NCBI GenBank assembly: GCA_030698225.1
Contig: JAUYNR010000067.1
Coordinates: 1 to 64,000 of the forward strand
DNA from: Oxalobacteraceae bacterium
GTDB lineage: Bacteria; Pseudomonadota; Gammaproteobacteria; Burkholderiales; Burkholderiaceae_D
Direction: 5' to 3'
DNA: 64,000 nucleotides
Shown: positions 35,437-43,205 of the stretch, piece after piece
Numbering within the stretch: the stretch's first letter is position 1
Layout of the letters: each line of letters starts with the position of its first letter
Program-made: the position numbers and the translations under genes
Notes under the pieces: model-generated
Told to the model about the DNA's origin: nothing
Seen by the model: only the letters and a program-made list of their open reading frames with translations
Databases searched by the model: none

Positions 35437-35929
35437 TTTTTAACGGTGTTTTCGAAAGTGATCTCATTGTCTGAGAAAGTACTGCCAAGTAGTTGATTTA
35501 ATTGATTTATGCTGCAGAGCAACATAATTTTAAGACATAAAAGTAATGGAAACTTAGTTTTATAGTATTGACTTGATATATTCACGCTTTTACAATGCGC
35601 CCAACTTGATGAGAAAGCATTTTTACTAGCACAAAAAAAACCTAGGTAAAAAACTTTTTCATTTCACGGGGTTCGGGGCCCCACATGACATTTTAAGGAG
35701 TGTTTTCAAAAGGCGTCTGCCTTGCCCCCGATAAAAAGTTGTTTGCCACTGCCTGCCACATACAGAGCAGCCAGCTGCAGCAAGCAACTCCGGCGTTTGC
35801 CGTGCGCAACATGCGACGAAAAACGATGTTTCTGATTCACGATCGATCTATACAAAAGTCTCTTGCGATTAATTTATTGACACACTGTCAATGAGAGTCT
35901 GTTCGTGCCGTGACAGTTCAGGAGGTTCC
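35437..35929. other. Long leader region of the transglycosylase gene
   Basis: This 493-bp spacer separates divergent ubiD and the lytic transglycosylase gene. It contains a good sigma-70 promoter (35568-35596), so about 325 nt of untranslated leader would precede the coding start at 35930. A 64-codon open frame (35700-35894, GTG start) lies in the leader and ends at a TGA overlapping an in-frame ATG at 35891. Its ribosome-binding site is too close to be convincing. Confidence 0.5.
35568..35596 (+). promoter_or_regulatory. Sigma-70 promoter
   Basis: TTGACT at 35568-35573, a 17-bp spacer, and TACAAT at 35591-35596. Transcription should start near 35603, far upstream of the transglycosylase start codon. 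Confidence 0.65.
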
Positions 35930-36901
35930 ATGTTTACTCAGATTACCGGGGCAATGTCTAGTTATGCCCAAAAAACCGCAGATCAGTCTGCTCTTTGGGC
36001 AAGTTTCGCCCGTGAAACGGCTAAGAATTATGTCGCTAGTGCACACCATGCAGTATTGATTTTAGGCCTGCTTGCCATCGGCCTGCTCGGCCTGATATTC
36101 GTCAAGCCGGAGACCGCCGATCAGCTCAAGCAACTGTCCCCATATGCCGAAAAATCCGGAGTCGACGCTGCGATTGCGACAGCGCCAAACGTGACAATTG
36201 CTGCTGCGCCAACCGTTGCAGCGGAACCCGCTGCGGGGATTCGCACTGCCCAACTGGACATCACCACGGCAGGCAGGTCGCAGCATGCCAGTACTAACTC
36301 GACCCAGCAAAAATGGGTTACCTACTGGCTCGCCAAGCGTTACCGGGTGGCAGGCGACGCCATCCACACGCTGGTATCGACCTCCTATCAGGTAGCCAGA
36401 GAACTCAAGCTGGATCCTTTGCTGATTCTTTCCGTGATTGCCATCGAATCCCGCTTCAACCCGCTCTCGGAAAGCCCGGTTGGCGCACAAGGCCTGATGC
36501 AGGTGATGTCAAAGATTCACCATGACAAATTCCAGAAACATGGCGGCGTCGCAGCAGCCTTGAACCCGGTTGCCAACATCAACGTAGGCTCGCGCATCCT
36601 GAAGGAATATGTGGTCCAGGGCGGCTCAGTCGAGGCCGGCCTCAAGAAGTACGTCGGCGCCGCCGCATTCGCCACCGACTTCGGCTACGGCCGCAAGGTT
36701 CTGTCCGAGTACCGCTACCTGCAGGACGTTGCGATGGGCAAGAAAATTTCCGCCTACGTGAGTACCCGAGCAGCGCCACGCCCGCAGCCAAGAATCGTCA
36801 AGAATGAAGCGCCGGCCGAACTGCAGCCGAGCGCAGCCGACGACCTGCCCAAGCGCAGAAACGACCGGAAGGACCCAGCCGATCAGGTTGCCACTCTATA
36901 G
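35930..36901 (+). CDS. Membrane-anchored lytic transglycosylase (SLT domain)
   Basis: A 323-residue protein that should cleave peptidoglycan glycan strands. It has one transmembrane anchor (HAVLILGLLAIGLLGLIFVK, residues about 39-58) and an Ala-rich linker. A soluble SLT domain spans about 130-270: ILSVIAIESRFNPLSESPVG with the catalytic Glu in IESRF, then AQGLMQVM and LNPVANINVGSRILKEYV. A charged, Pro-rich tail follows. The ATG at 35930 sits right behind AGGAGG; an in-frame ATG at 35891 lacks a site. It is followed by a terminator and repeat copy 7. Confidence 0.88.
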   Translation: MFTQITGAMSSYAQKTADQSALWASFARETAKNYVASAHHAVLILGLLAIGLLGLIFVKPETADQLKQLSPYAEKSGVDAAIATAPNVTIAAAPTVAAEPAAGIRTAQLDITTAGRSQHASTNSTQQKWVTYWLAKRYRVAGDAIHTLVSTSYQVARELKLDPLLILSVIAIESRFNPLSESPVGAQGLMQVMSKIHHDKFQKHGGVAAALNPVANINVGSRILKEYVVQGGSVEAGLKKYVGAAAFATDFGYGRKVLSEYRYLQDVAMGKKISAYVSTRAAPRPQPRIVKNEAPAELQPSAADDLPKRRNDRKDPADQVATL

Positions 36902-36922
36902 TGCATTATCGGAGCAATAAAG

Positions 36923-36948
36923 AAGAGCCTACACGGCTCTTTTTTATT
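36923..36948 (+). terminator. Rho-independent terminator
   Basis: AAGAGCC, loop TACAC, GGCTCTT, then TTTT, about 20 nt behind the transglycosylase stop. Confidence 0.88.
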
Positions 36949-36991
36949 GCTTCAAGGCTTGTTTAAGGCACTCTAAATTAACAGAAAAATA

Positions 36992-37066
36992 AGGAGTATA
37001 GGAAAAAAATAGCCACTTACCGCAATATATACGTGCTTAAATAAAAAACACAATTGCCAGTATATT
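36992..37066 (+). repeat. Dispersed 3'-end repeat, copy 7
   Basis: GGAGTAT, 27-nt offset, core CCGCA-N9-TGCTT, then TTAAATAAAAAACAC and CAGTATATT. Its end overlaps the stop codon of the convergent aminotransferase gene (37065). Confidence 0.82.
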
Positions 37067-38237
37067 ATTTCCTGCCAGCCAGGAATACGGTCACACGGCG
37101 CATTGCTTCCTGCAAGTTCTCCATCGACGTCGCGTACGACAGGCGGATATAGCGGCGCGCCCCATGCGTGCCGAAATCCAGTCCGGGCACCAGCACCACG
37201 CCAACCTGGTTCAGCATGTCTATCGTCAGCCGGTCGGCATCGTCGGTCAGCGCCGAACAGTCCGCATACACATAAAACGCCCCGTCCGGCAGCACCGGCA
37301 CCGCAAAACCGAGTGCGCGCAAGGCCGGCACGATGTAGTCGCGGCGGCGCTTGAATTCGGCTTTGCGCTGTTCGTAAATCGCAATCGATTCCGGGGCGAA
37401 GCAAGCCAGCGCCGCATGTTGCGCGATGGTGGAGGCGCAGATGAACAAGTTCTGCGCCAGCTTCTCGACCGGCGGCACCAATGCATCGGGCACCACCAGC
37501 CAGCCCAGACGCCAGCCGGTCATGTTGAAATACTTGGAAAAACTGTTGATCACGATCACATCGTCGCCCAGCGACAATGCGGAAAACGGCGCCGCATCGT
37601 AGCTCAAACCCTGATAAATCTCGTCCACGATGGTAAAGCCGCCTTTGCTGCGCACGGTGCCGACAATCTTCTGCAATTCATCGGGCGCAATCGAGGTGCC
37701 GGTCGGGTTCGATGGCGAAGCCAGCAGCACGCCACCGGTGGCGTCGCTCCAGTGCGCCTGCACCATCGCGTCCGACAGCTGGAAACGCTCGGCCGGGCCG
37801 CTCGGGATCATCACCGGACGACCGTCGAAGGCGGCGACAAAATGGCGGTTGCACGGGTAGGACGGATCCGGCATCAGGACTTCCGTGCCGCTCTCGACCA
37901 AGGCCGCACAGGCCAGCAGCAGCGCGGCCGATGCGCCGGCGGTGACGATGATGCGGGTCGGCGCCACTTCCAGCCCGTATACCCGGCGATAATGGCCCGA
38001 GATCGCAAGCCGCAACTGCGGCAGGCCGGTGGCTGATGTGTACTGCATCCGGCCGTCCTGCATGGCCCGGGTGGCGGCTTCGATCACAGCCGGCGGCGCG
38101 GTGAAATCCGGCTCGCCGATACCCATGTGAATGATATGGCGCCCCTGCTGCTCCAGCGCTGCCGCCATTTTTGCGATTTCCATCACGTGAAATGGTGCAA
38201 TGTGCTGCAAGCGCGAAGCGATGCTGATCGATGACAT
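37065..38237 (-). CDS. PLP-dependent class I aminotransferase
   Basis: A 390-residue fold-type I aminotransferase. Features: MGIGEPDFTAPPAVIEAATR, GRMQYTSATGLPQLRLAISG, ASPSNPTGTSIAPDEL, DEIYQGLSYD, and the Schiff-base lysine in VINSFSKYFNMTGWRLGW. The ligand Arg is near RYIRLSYATS. The family covers aspartate, alanine and aromatic amino acid substrates and the substrate cannot be read here. The ATG at 38237 (MSSISIASRL) is used rather than an upstream TTG/ATG at 38267. It lies downstream of nusB on the same strand. Confidence 0.92.
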   Translation of the reverse strand: MSSISIASRLQHIAPFHVMEIAKMAAALEQQGRHIIHMGIGEPDFTAPPAVIEAATRAMQDGRMQYTSATGLPQLRLAISGHYRRVYGLEVAPTRIIVTAGASAALLLACAALVESGTEVLMPDPSYPCNRHFVAAFDGRPVMIPSGPAERFQLSDAMVQAHWSDATGGVLLASPSNPTGTSIAPDELQKIVGTVRSKGGFTIVDEIYQGLSYDAAPFSALSLGDDVIVINSFSKYFNMTGWRLGWLVVPDALVPPVEKLAQNLFICASTIAQHAALACFAPESIAIYEQRKAEFKRRRDYIVPALRALGFAVPVLPDGAFYVYADCSALTDDADRLTIDMLNQVGVVLVPGLDFGTHGARRYIRLSYATSMENLQEAMRRVTVFLAGRK

Positions 38238-38373
38238 GGGTATTCTTTCCAAAAGAAAAACCGCCATAGTGATCGGTCATCGGCATTTTTTGCACCGAAA
38301 ACCCATCACGATATGGCGGTTCTTGTGCTCCTGTCAGGATGAAAGGAGCGCTTGTTTTATTCCTTTTAAGGAA

Positions 38374-38841
38374 TTATTTCCGGGTGGCCTGGACTTCGAG
38401 TTCGCGCATCCTGCCGGCCAGCTTGTCCAGCACGCCATTGACATACTTGTGGCCATCGATGCCGCCGAAGGATTTGGCCAGCTCGACCGCTTCGTTGATG
38501 ACGACGCGATACGGTATTTCGCTATGGTTTTTCAACTCATAGGCGCCCAGCAGCAGTACCGCGTGTTCAATCGGCGACAATTCACTGATGGCACGGTCAA
38601 TCAGCGGCGCCAGTTCGGCACGCAACGCGGTCGCGGCATTGATGGCGCCATACAACAATGCATCGAAATGGATCTTGTCAGCCTTGTCGAAGCCATGCGC
38701 CTCGCGGATATGGGCTTCGATCGCGCCGACATCCTCGTTATTGAGCAGCCATTGGTACAGGCCTTGCAACGCAAACTCGCGCGCCCGGTGACGGGGCGAG
38801 CGGCTTTTGCTCGGATTGGCGTGGAGGGTCTTGTTTGTCAT
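38374..38841 (-). CDS. nusB: Transcription antitermination factor NusB
   Basis: NusB binds boxA RNA with S10 in rRNA antitermination. The 155-residue protein shows [59 protein letters not shown] and [19 protein letters not shown], then [14 protein letters not shown]. The ATG at 38841 ([10 protein letters not shown]) is chosen; the longer frame to 38910 lacks homology. It follows ribH by about 125 bp. Confidence 0.96.
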   Translation of the reverse strand: MTNKTLHANPSKSRSPRHRAREFALQGLYQWLLNNEDVGAIEAHIREAHGFDKADKIHFDALLYGAINAATALRAELAPLIDRAISELSPIEHAVLLLGAYELKNHSEIPYRVVINEAVELAKSFGGIDGHKYVNGVLDKLAGRMRELEVQATRK

Positions 38842-38965
38842 AAATTTCAGGTCTATCTCGCACGATGGCCAGCGCCATTTGCACATTTTGTTGCAATACA
38901 GATACCGCAACCCGACAGTTCACTGGAACCTGGCTCGGGATGCGATCGTTTCCCGCTTTCCTGCC

Positions 38966-39457
38966 TTACTGCTCTGTCAGATCGGTCAGATCGGCCAACT
39001 CTTCCAATGCCAGCACCAGATTGGCCATCTCTACCGCAACCCGCGCCGCATCGATGCCCTTGGCGGCCATGCGCAGTTCGGCTTGCTCGTCGTTTTCGGT
39101 GGTCAGCACCGCGTTGGCAATCGGGATCGCGGCATCCAGGCTGACCCGGGAAATGCCGGCAGCGGATTCGTTCGAGACCAGCTCAAAATGATAGGTCTCG
39201 CCGCGAATGACTGCACCTACTGCCACCAGCGCATCGAACTGCTGGCTGTCCGCCATCTTTTGCAAGGCCAGCGGAATTTCAAGCGCGCCCGGCACACTCA
39301 CATGCAGGATATCCTCGGCAGCCACGCCGAGATGCTTCAGCTCTGAAATGCAGGCCGACAGCAAGCCATGGCAGACATCCGGATTGAAGCGCGCCTGAAC
39401 AATACCGATGCGCAAGCCTTCGCCATTCAGATTCGATTCCAGTTTTCCTACAGTCAT
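38966..39457 (-). CDS. ribH: 6,7-dimethyl-8-ribityllumazine synthase
   Basis: The 163-residue product condenses the RibA/RibD pyrimidine with dihydroxybutanone phosphate, the penultimate riboflavin step. It shows [57 protein letters not shown] with the catalytic His region, and [23 protein letters not shown] precedes the ATG. Next gene after ribBA. Confidence 0.97.
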   Translation of the reverse strand: MTVGKLESNLNGEGLRIGIVQARFNPDVCHGLLSACISELKHLGVAAEDILHVSVPGALEIPLALQKMADSQQFDALVAVGAVIRGETYHFELVSNESAAGISRVSLDAAIPIANAVLTTENDEQAELRMAAKGIDAARVAVEMANLVLALEELADLTDLTEQ

Positions 39458-39482
39458 GATTTTCCTTTGTGCGCTTGTGCGC

Positions 39483-40595
39483 TTAATCCAGCGGGTGATT
39501 CTGAAACCCGGTCACTTCCAGGTCGAAGCCGGTCATCGAAGGCATTTTTCGCGGGCTTGAGAGCAGTCGCATCTTGCGCACCCCGACGTCCTTCAATATC
39601 TGTGCACCTATACCATAGTTGCGCAAATCCATGCTGGCGCCATGCGGACGCGGGCTGGCCCGCGGCGAATTGAGCGCCGCAAACTGTCCGAACATTTGCT
39701 CCGCCGACTCTTCGCAGTTGAGCAGCACCACCACGCCGCACTCGGACGCCTTGATGGCCGCCATTGCCGACGCCATATTCCATGAGTGGGTGGTTACCTG
39801 GACTTCCAGAAAATCGAGAATCGAAACCGGCTGATGGACCCGCACCAGAGCTTCGCTCTCAGCGGTGATAGTGCCGTGCACCAGGGCCAGATGGGCGGAG
39901 CCGCTGGGTTTGTCGCGATAAGCGATGGCCTGGAATTCGCCGTGTATGGTCTGCATCGAACGCTCGGCAATCCGCTCGATCACGCTTTCGTGCTGATTGC
40001 GGTAATGGATCAGATCGGCAATCGTGCCGATCTTCAATTCGTGCAATCGGGCAAACTCGATCAAGTCGGGCAGCCGCGCCATGGTGCCGTCGTCATTCAT
40101 GATTTCGCAAATCACCGCGGCGGGCGTCAAACCCGCCAACTCTGCGAAATCGCAGCCGGCCTCGGTGTGGCCGGCGCGCATCAAGACCCCGCCTTTTTGT
40201 GCCTTGAGCGGGAAAATGTGCCCCGGCTGCACGATATCGGAGCGCTTGACGTCCTTGCCGACTGCGACCTGAATGGTCTTGGCACGGTCGGCCGCGGAAA
40301 TGCCGGTAGTGACGCCCTCGGCAGCCTCGATCGACACGGTGAAATTGGTGCCGTAGGAAGTGCCGTTCCGGGCTGTCATCATCGGCAAATCCAGTTGCGC
40401 GCAGCGCTCCTCGGTCAAGGTCAGGCACACCAGACCACGACCGAATTTGGCCATGAAATTGATCGCCTCAGGCGTTACAAATTCTGCGGCAAGCACCAGA
40501 TCGCCTTCATTTTCACGATCTTCCTCGTCGACGAGGATGACCATACGGCCGGCGCGCAGCTCGGCAACAATTTCTTGGGTAGTTGAGATGGACAT
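39483..40595 (-). CDS. ribBA: RibBA: DHBP synthase with degenerate GTP cyclohydrolase II domain
   Basis: The N-terminal domain (residues 1-205) is a complete 3,4-dihydroxy-2-butanone-4-phosphate synthase: [60 protein letters not shown] and [11 protein letters not shown]. The C-terminal domain (about 210-370) follows the GTP cyclohydrolase II outline ([48 protein letters not shown]). It lacks the zinc-binding C-x10-C-x-C and the catalytic Tyr/Arg block. Cyclohydrolase activity is therefore unlikely and a separate ribA is expected elsewhere. The ATG at 40595 (MSISTTQEI) is chosen by homology. Confidence 0.93.
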   Translation of the reverse strand: MSISTTQEIVAELRAGRMVILVDEEDRENEGDLVLAAEFVTPEAINFMAKFGRGLVCLTLTEERCAQLDLPMMTARNGTSYGTNFTVSIEAAEGVTTGISAADRAKTIQVAVGKDVKRSDIVQPGHIFPLKAQKGGVLMRAGHTEAGCDFAELAGLTPAAVICEIMNDDGTMARLPDLIEFARLHELKIGTIADLIHYRNQHESVIERIAERSMQTIHGEFQAIAYRDKPSGSAHLALVHGTITAESEALVRVHQPVSILDFLEVQVTTHSWNMASAMAAIKASECGVVVLLNCEESAEQMFGQFAALNSPRASPRPHGASMDLRNYGIGAQILKDVGVRKMRLLSSPRKMPSMTGFDLEVTGFQNHPLD

Positions 40596-40688
40596 GATTT
40601 TTAATCCTGAAGAGAGCGCTATTTTAATGGATTTAGGCCGGAGCAATCTCAAAACGGCCAACCACAGTGGAATTCATCTGCAAAAACC

Positions 40689-40712
40689 AAAAAAGCAGCC
40701 AAAAGACTGCCT
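40689..40712 (-). terminator. Rho-independent terminator behind ribE
   Basis: On the minus strand GCAGTC, loop TTTT, GGCTGC and then TTTTTT. It sits between ribE and ribBA, so part of the transcription from ribD-ribE may end before ribBA. Confidence 0.7.
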
Positions 40713-40737
40713 TTGATCCCGGAGCCAGCCGGCAATG

Positions 40738-41349
40738 CTATTTGGCTGACAGCATCCGATCGACGTAGCGCGCAATCAAATCGATTTCAAGATTCACCTT
40801 CGCACCGACTTTCAGGTGTTTCAGCACCGTCACTTCTATCGTGTGTGGAATCAGGTTGATCGAGAAACGACAGCCTGCGGCCACATCTTCGACCCGGTTC
40901 ACCGTCAGCGAGACGCCATTGACCACGATCGATCCTTTGTAGGCCAGGTATTTGGCCAGGGCGAGCGGGGCTTCGATCACCAGTTCCCACGATTCGCCAA
41001 TCGGCTCGAACTTGCAGACCGTGCCCAAGCCATCCACGTGGCCGCTGACCAGATGGCCGCCGAGCCGGTCGGCCAGCGTCAGCGCCTTCTCCAGATTGAC
41101 TTCGCCTGTCGCATCCAGCCCGACCGTATGGTTCAGACTCTCGCGCGAGACGTCCACCACAAAACCCAGCGGCGTCTTTTCGGTCACCGTCATGCAGGCG
41201 CCATTGATGGCAATCGAGTCACCCAGCGCCACGTCCTGCATCGGCAAAGCGCCGGCATCAATCGTCAAGCGTACACCGGCGTCTGCACCCGCATCCTGCG
41301 CCTGCACCGAAGTAATCTTCCCTACCGCACCCACAATTCCTGTAAACAT
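40738..41349 (-). CDS. ribE: Riboflavin synthase alpha chain
   Basis: The 203-residue enzyme dismutates two lumazines to riboflavin. It shows the two lumazine-binding repeats: MFTGIVGAVGKITSV, SIAINGACMTVTEKTPLGF, VSRESLNHTVGL in the first, and LGGHLVSGHVDGLGTVCKF, GSIVVNGVSLTVNRVEDV, NLIPHTIEVTVL in the second. It lies between ribD and ribBA. Confidence 0.97.
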   Translation of the reverse strand: MFTGIVGAVGKITSVQAQDAGADAGVRLTIDAGALPMQDVALGDSIAINGACMTVTEKTPLGFVVDVSRESLNHTVGLDATGEVNLEKALTLADRLGGHLVSGHVDGLGTVCKFEPIGESWELVIEAPLALAKYLAYKGSIVVNGVSLTVNRVEDVAAGCRFSINLIPHTIEVTVLKHLKVGAKVNLEIDLIARYVDRMLSAK

Positions 41350-41364
41350 AATCGCACCAAAAAA

Positions 41365-42456
41365 TTAATTGAACCGGGCAAGGATACGCAGATCCTCGCC
41401 AATTTGCCGGATTTCGTGAAAACGCAGCAAACGCTTGTGCTGCAGCGACTCCAGCGCGCCCAGCGCAAACATCGGCATGCCGTCTCCGATCAGGCAAGGC
41501 GCCAGATACAGCAGCAACTCATCGACGCAAGCGGCGCGGATCAGCGAAGCATTGAGCTTGGCGCCTGCCTCGACATGCAGCTCGTTGATCTGGCGCCGCC
41601 CCAACTCCTGCATCAGCGCAGGCAAATCCACCTTGTCGGCGGCATCAGGCAGAAAAATGACTTCGCAGCCGATGTCGCGCAGCAGCGCTTCTTTTTCCGG
41701 ATTGGCTTGCGCCGCCACCACCCAAGTGCCGCCGCCCGCCAACACGCGCGCATCCGGGCTGATCGCCAGCTTGCTGTCGATCACGATGCGCTGCGGCTGA
41801 TGCATCACATCCTGCGCGCGCACCGTCATTTGCGGATCATCCGCATTGACGGTACCGATCCCGGTCAGGATCGCACCGGCGCACGCACGCCAGGCGTGAC
41901 CGTCGTCGCGTGCCGCCTGCCCGGTGATCCACTGGCTTTGCCCATCGGCCAGCGCGGTCCTGCCGTCCAGGCTGGCCGCCACCTTCATGCGCAGCCAAGG
42001 CTTGCCGTGCTGCATGCGGGAAAAAAAGCCGATATTCATTTCCCGCGCTGCGTCGGCCAGCACGCCGCATTCGACCGCTATCCCGGCCGCCGCCAAGCGC
42101 GCCAGGCCCTGGCCGGCCACCTGCGGATTGGGATCTTCGACTGCCGCGACGACCTTCGCCACGCCGGCGCGTATCAAGGCGTCGCAGCAAGGCGGCGTGC
42201 GGCCGAAATGACTGCACGGTTCCAGCGTCACATACACGGTTGCACCGCGCACGTCATGCCCTTTGGCTGCGGCGTCGCCCAGCGCTTCGATTTCGGCATG
42301 ATTGCCGCCGGGCGGCTGGGTGAAGCCTGCGCCGATGATGCGATTGTCTTTGACGATTACGCAGCCGACGCGGGGGTTCGGGGCGGTCGTAAGCAGCCCG
42401 CGCTCAGCCCATTTCAGGGCCAGCGTCATGCATTGCTGATGATTGAGAATTTCCAC
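41365..42456 (-). CDS. ribD: Bifunctional deaminase/reductase RibD
   Basis: RibD deaminates and then reduces the pyrimidine intermediate of riboflavin synthesis. The deaminase domain (residues 1-145) has the zinc motifs GGNHAEIEAL and TLEPCSHFGRTPPCCDALI. The reductase domain follows (LRMKVAASLDGRTALADGQS, AILTGIGTVNADDPQMTVR, ELHVEAGAKLNASLI). The start is uncertain: a GTG at 42456 fits family length (363 residues), while a TTG at 42486 gives ten more residues; neither has a good ribosome-binding site. First gene of the rib cluster. I find no FMN riboswitch in front of it. Confidence 0.93.
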   Translation of the reverse strand: MEILNHQQCMTLALKWAERGLLTTAPNPRVGCVIVKDNRIIGAGFTQPPGGNHAEIEALGDAAAKGHDVRGATVYVTLEPCSHFGRTPPCCDALIRAGVAKVVAAVEDPNPQVAGQGLARLAAAGIAVECGVLADAAREMNIGFFSRMQHGKPWLRMKVAASLDGRTALADGQSQWITGQAARDDGHAWRACAGAILTGIGTVNADDPQMTVRAQDVMHQPQRIVIDSKLAISPDARVLAGGGTWVVAAQANPEKEALLRDIGCEVIFLPDAADKVDLPALMQELGRRQINELHVEAGAKLNASLIRAACVDELLLYLAPCLIGDGMPMFALGALESLQHKRLLRFHEIRQIGEDLRILARFN

Positions 42457-42779
42457 GGGATTTAAAAAAATATTTTGATATTGCAAACAAATGTCAAGCG
42501 GAGGAAATTAATTGCCAAAGAGAATAATCCCTTCAGAATCCACATTCATGGATAACATTTCATGAGTATGGTAAAAAGATACCAATCTTACGCATATATA
42601 TTGCGGCGCTTAAAAAATACATATATGAGTACGCAATAAAAACTTGACATTAAAGATGTCAATGGCAGCGCACTCAGCAAAGATATTTGCTTTCTGCCCG
42701 AAGCTTGCAAATCAATGTTATGCAGTCTGACGCCACCTTCTTAGTAGCAGCCAAATTTCATAACATCAGTTAAATTATT
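42457..42779. other. ribD upstream region
   Basis: A 323-bp AT-rich spacer between ribD and pilE holding repeat copy 8 and the ribD promoter region. No gene or FMN-riboswitch signature is visible. Confidence 0.5.
42562..42635 (+). repeat. Dispersed 3'-end repeat, copy 8
   Basis: TGAGTAT, 27-nt offset, core ACGCA-N7-TGCGG (loop two bases shorter than the rest), then CTTAAAAAATAC and ATGAGTAC. It lies downstream of pilE and upstream of ribD. Confidence 0.78.
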
Positions 42780-43205
42780 TCACCAACATCCAGCCGTTGT
42801 TGGTGTTTGCGCCCCTGTGTTTGACAAGGTTAAGGTACCGCACGAATCGCTGGCCTGACCATTCGCAGGAACTGCCCGAAGGGTATAGACCGAAGCCGTT
42901 GGAGTGACGGAAAAGCTGATGTTGTACTTGATGGCGGTCCCGTTTGCTCCCTTCGGCACCACCGCAGACAATACGCTGGCACTGAGATAACTATTATTGG
43001 TCGTGTAATAGCGCTCCATGAATTGCGCATCTTCCATCAAAATGGCTTTTGCATCAGCGCGATTGGCCTTGAGCACATATTGCGTATATGAGGGATAGGC
43101 CACCGCCGCGAGGATGCCGATGATCGCTACGGTGATCATCAACTCAATCAGTGTGAAGCCACGTTCGTATCTACGCATCATTTGGCCATTTTTGTGCATC
43201 GTCAT
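42780..43205 (-). CDS. pilE: Type IV minor pilin PilE
   Basis: A 141-residue prepilin. The leader peptide ends RYERG, cleaved before [20 protein letters not shown] with the conserved Glu at mature position 5. The globular part is typical of PilE ([34 protein letters not shown]) and has a C-terminal disulfide pair (SDSCGTLTL...TAGCW). Its ATG overlaps the pilY1 stop as ATGA. Last gene of the minor pilin operon. Confidence 0.93.
   Translation of the reverse strand: MTMHKNGQMMRRYERGFTLIELMITVAIIGILAAVAYPSYTQYVLKANRADAKAILMEDAQFMERYYTTNNSYLSASVLSAVVPKGANGTAIKYNISFSVTPTASVYTLRAVPANGQASDSCGTLTLSNTGAQTPTTAGCW

Noticed and set aside
35700..35894. 64-codon leader open frame
   Set aside because: AAGGA lies immediately before the GTG, which is too close for initiation, and the peptide is unrecognisable. 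It is mentioned only as part of the long leader.
42457..42780. FMN riboswitch upstream of ribD
   Set aside because: The conserved RFN blocks (AGGGGCGGGGTGAAATTC-like) are absent; only the dispersed repeat is there.
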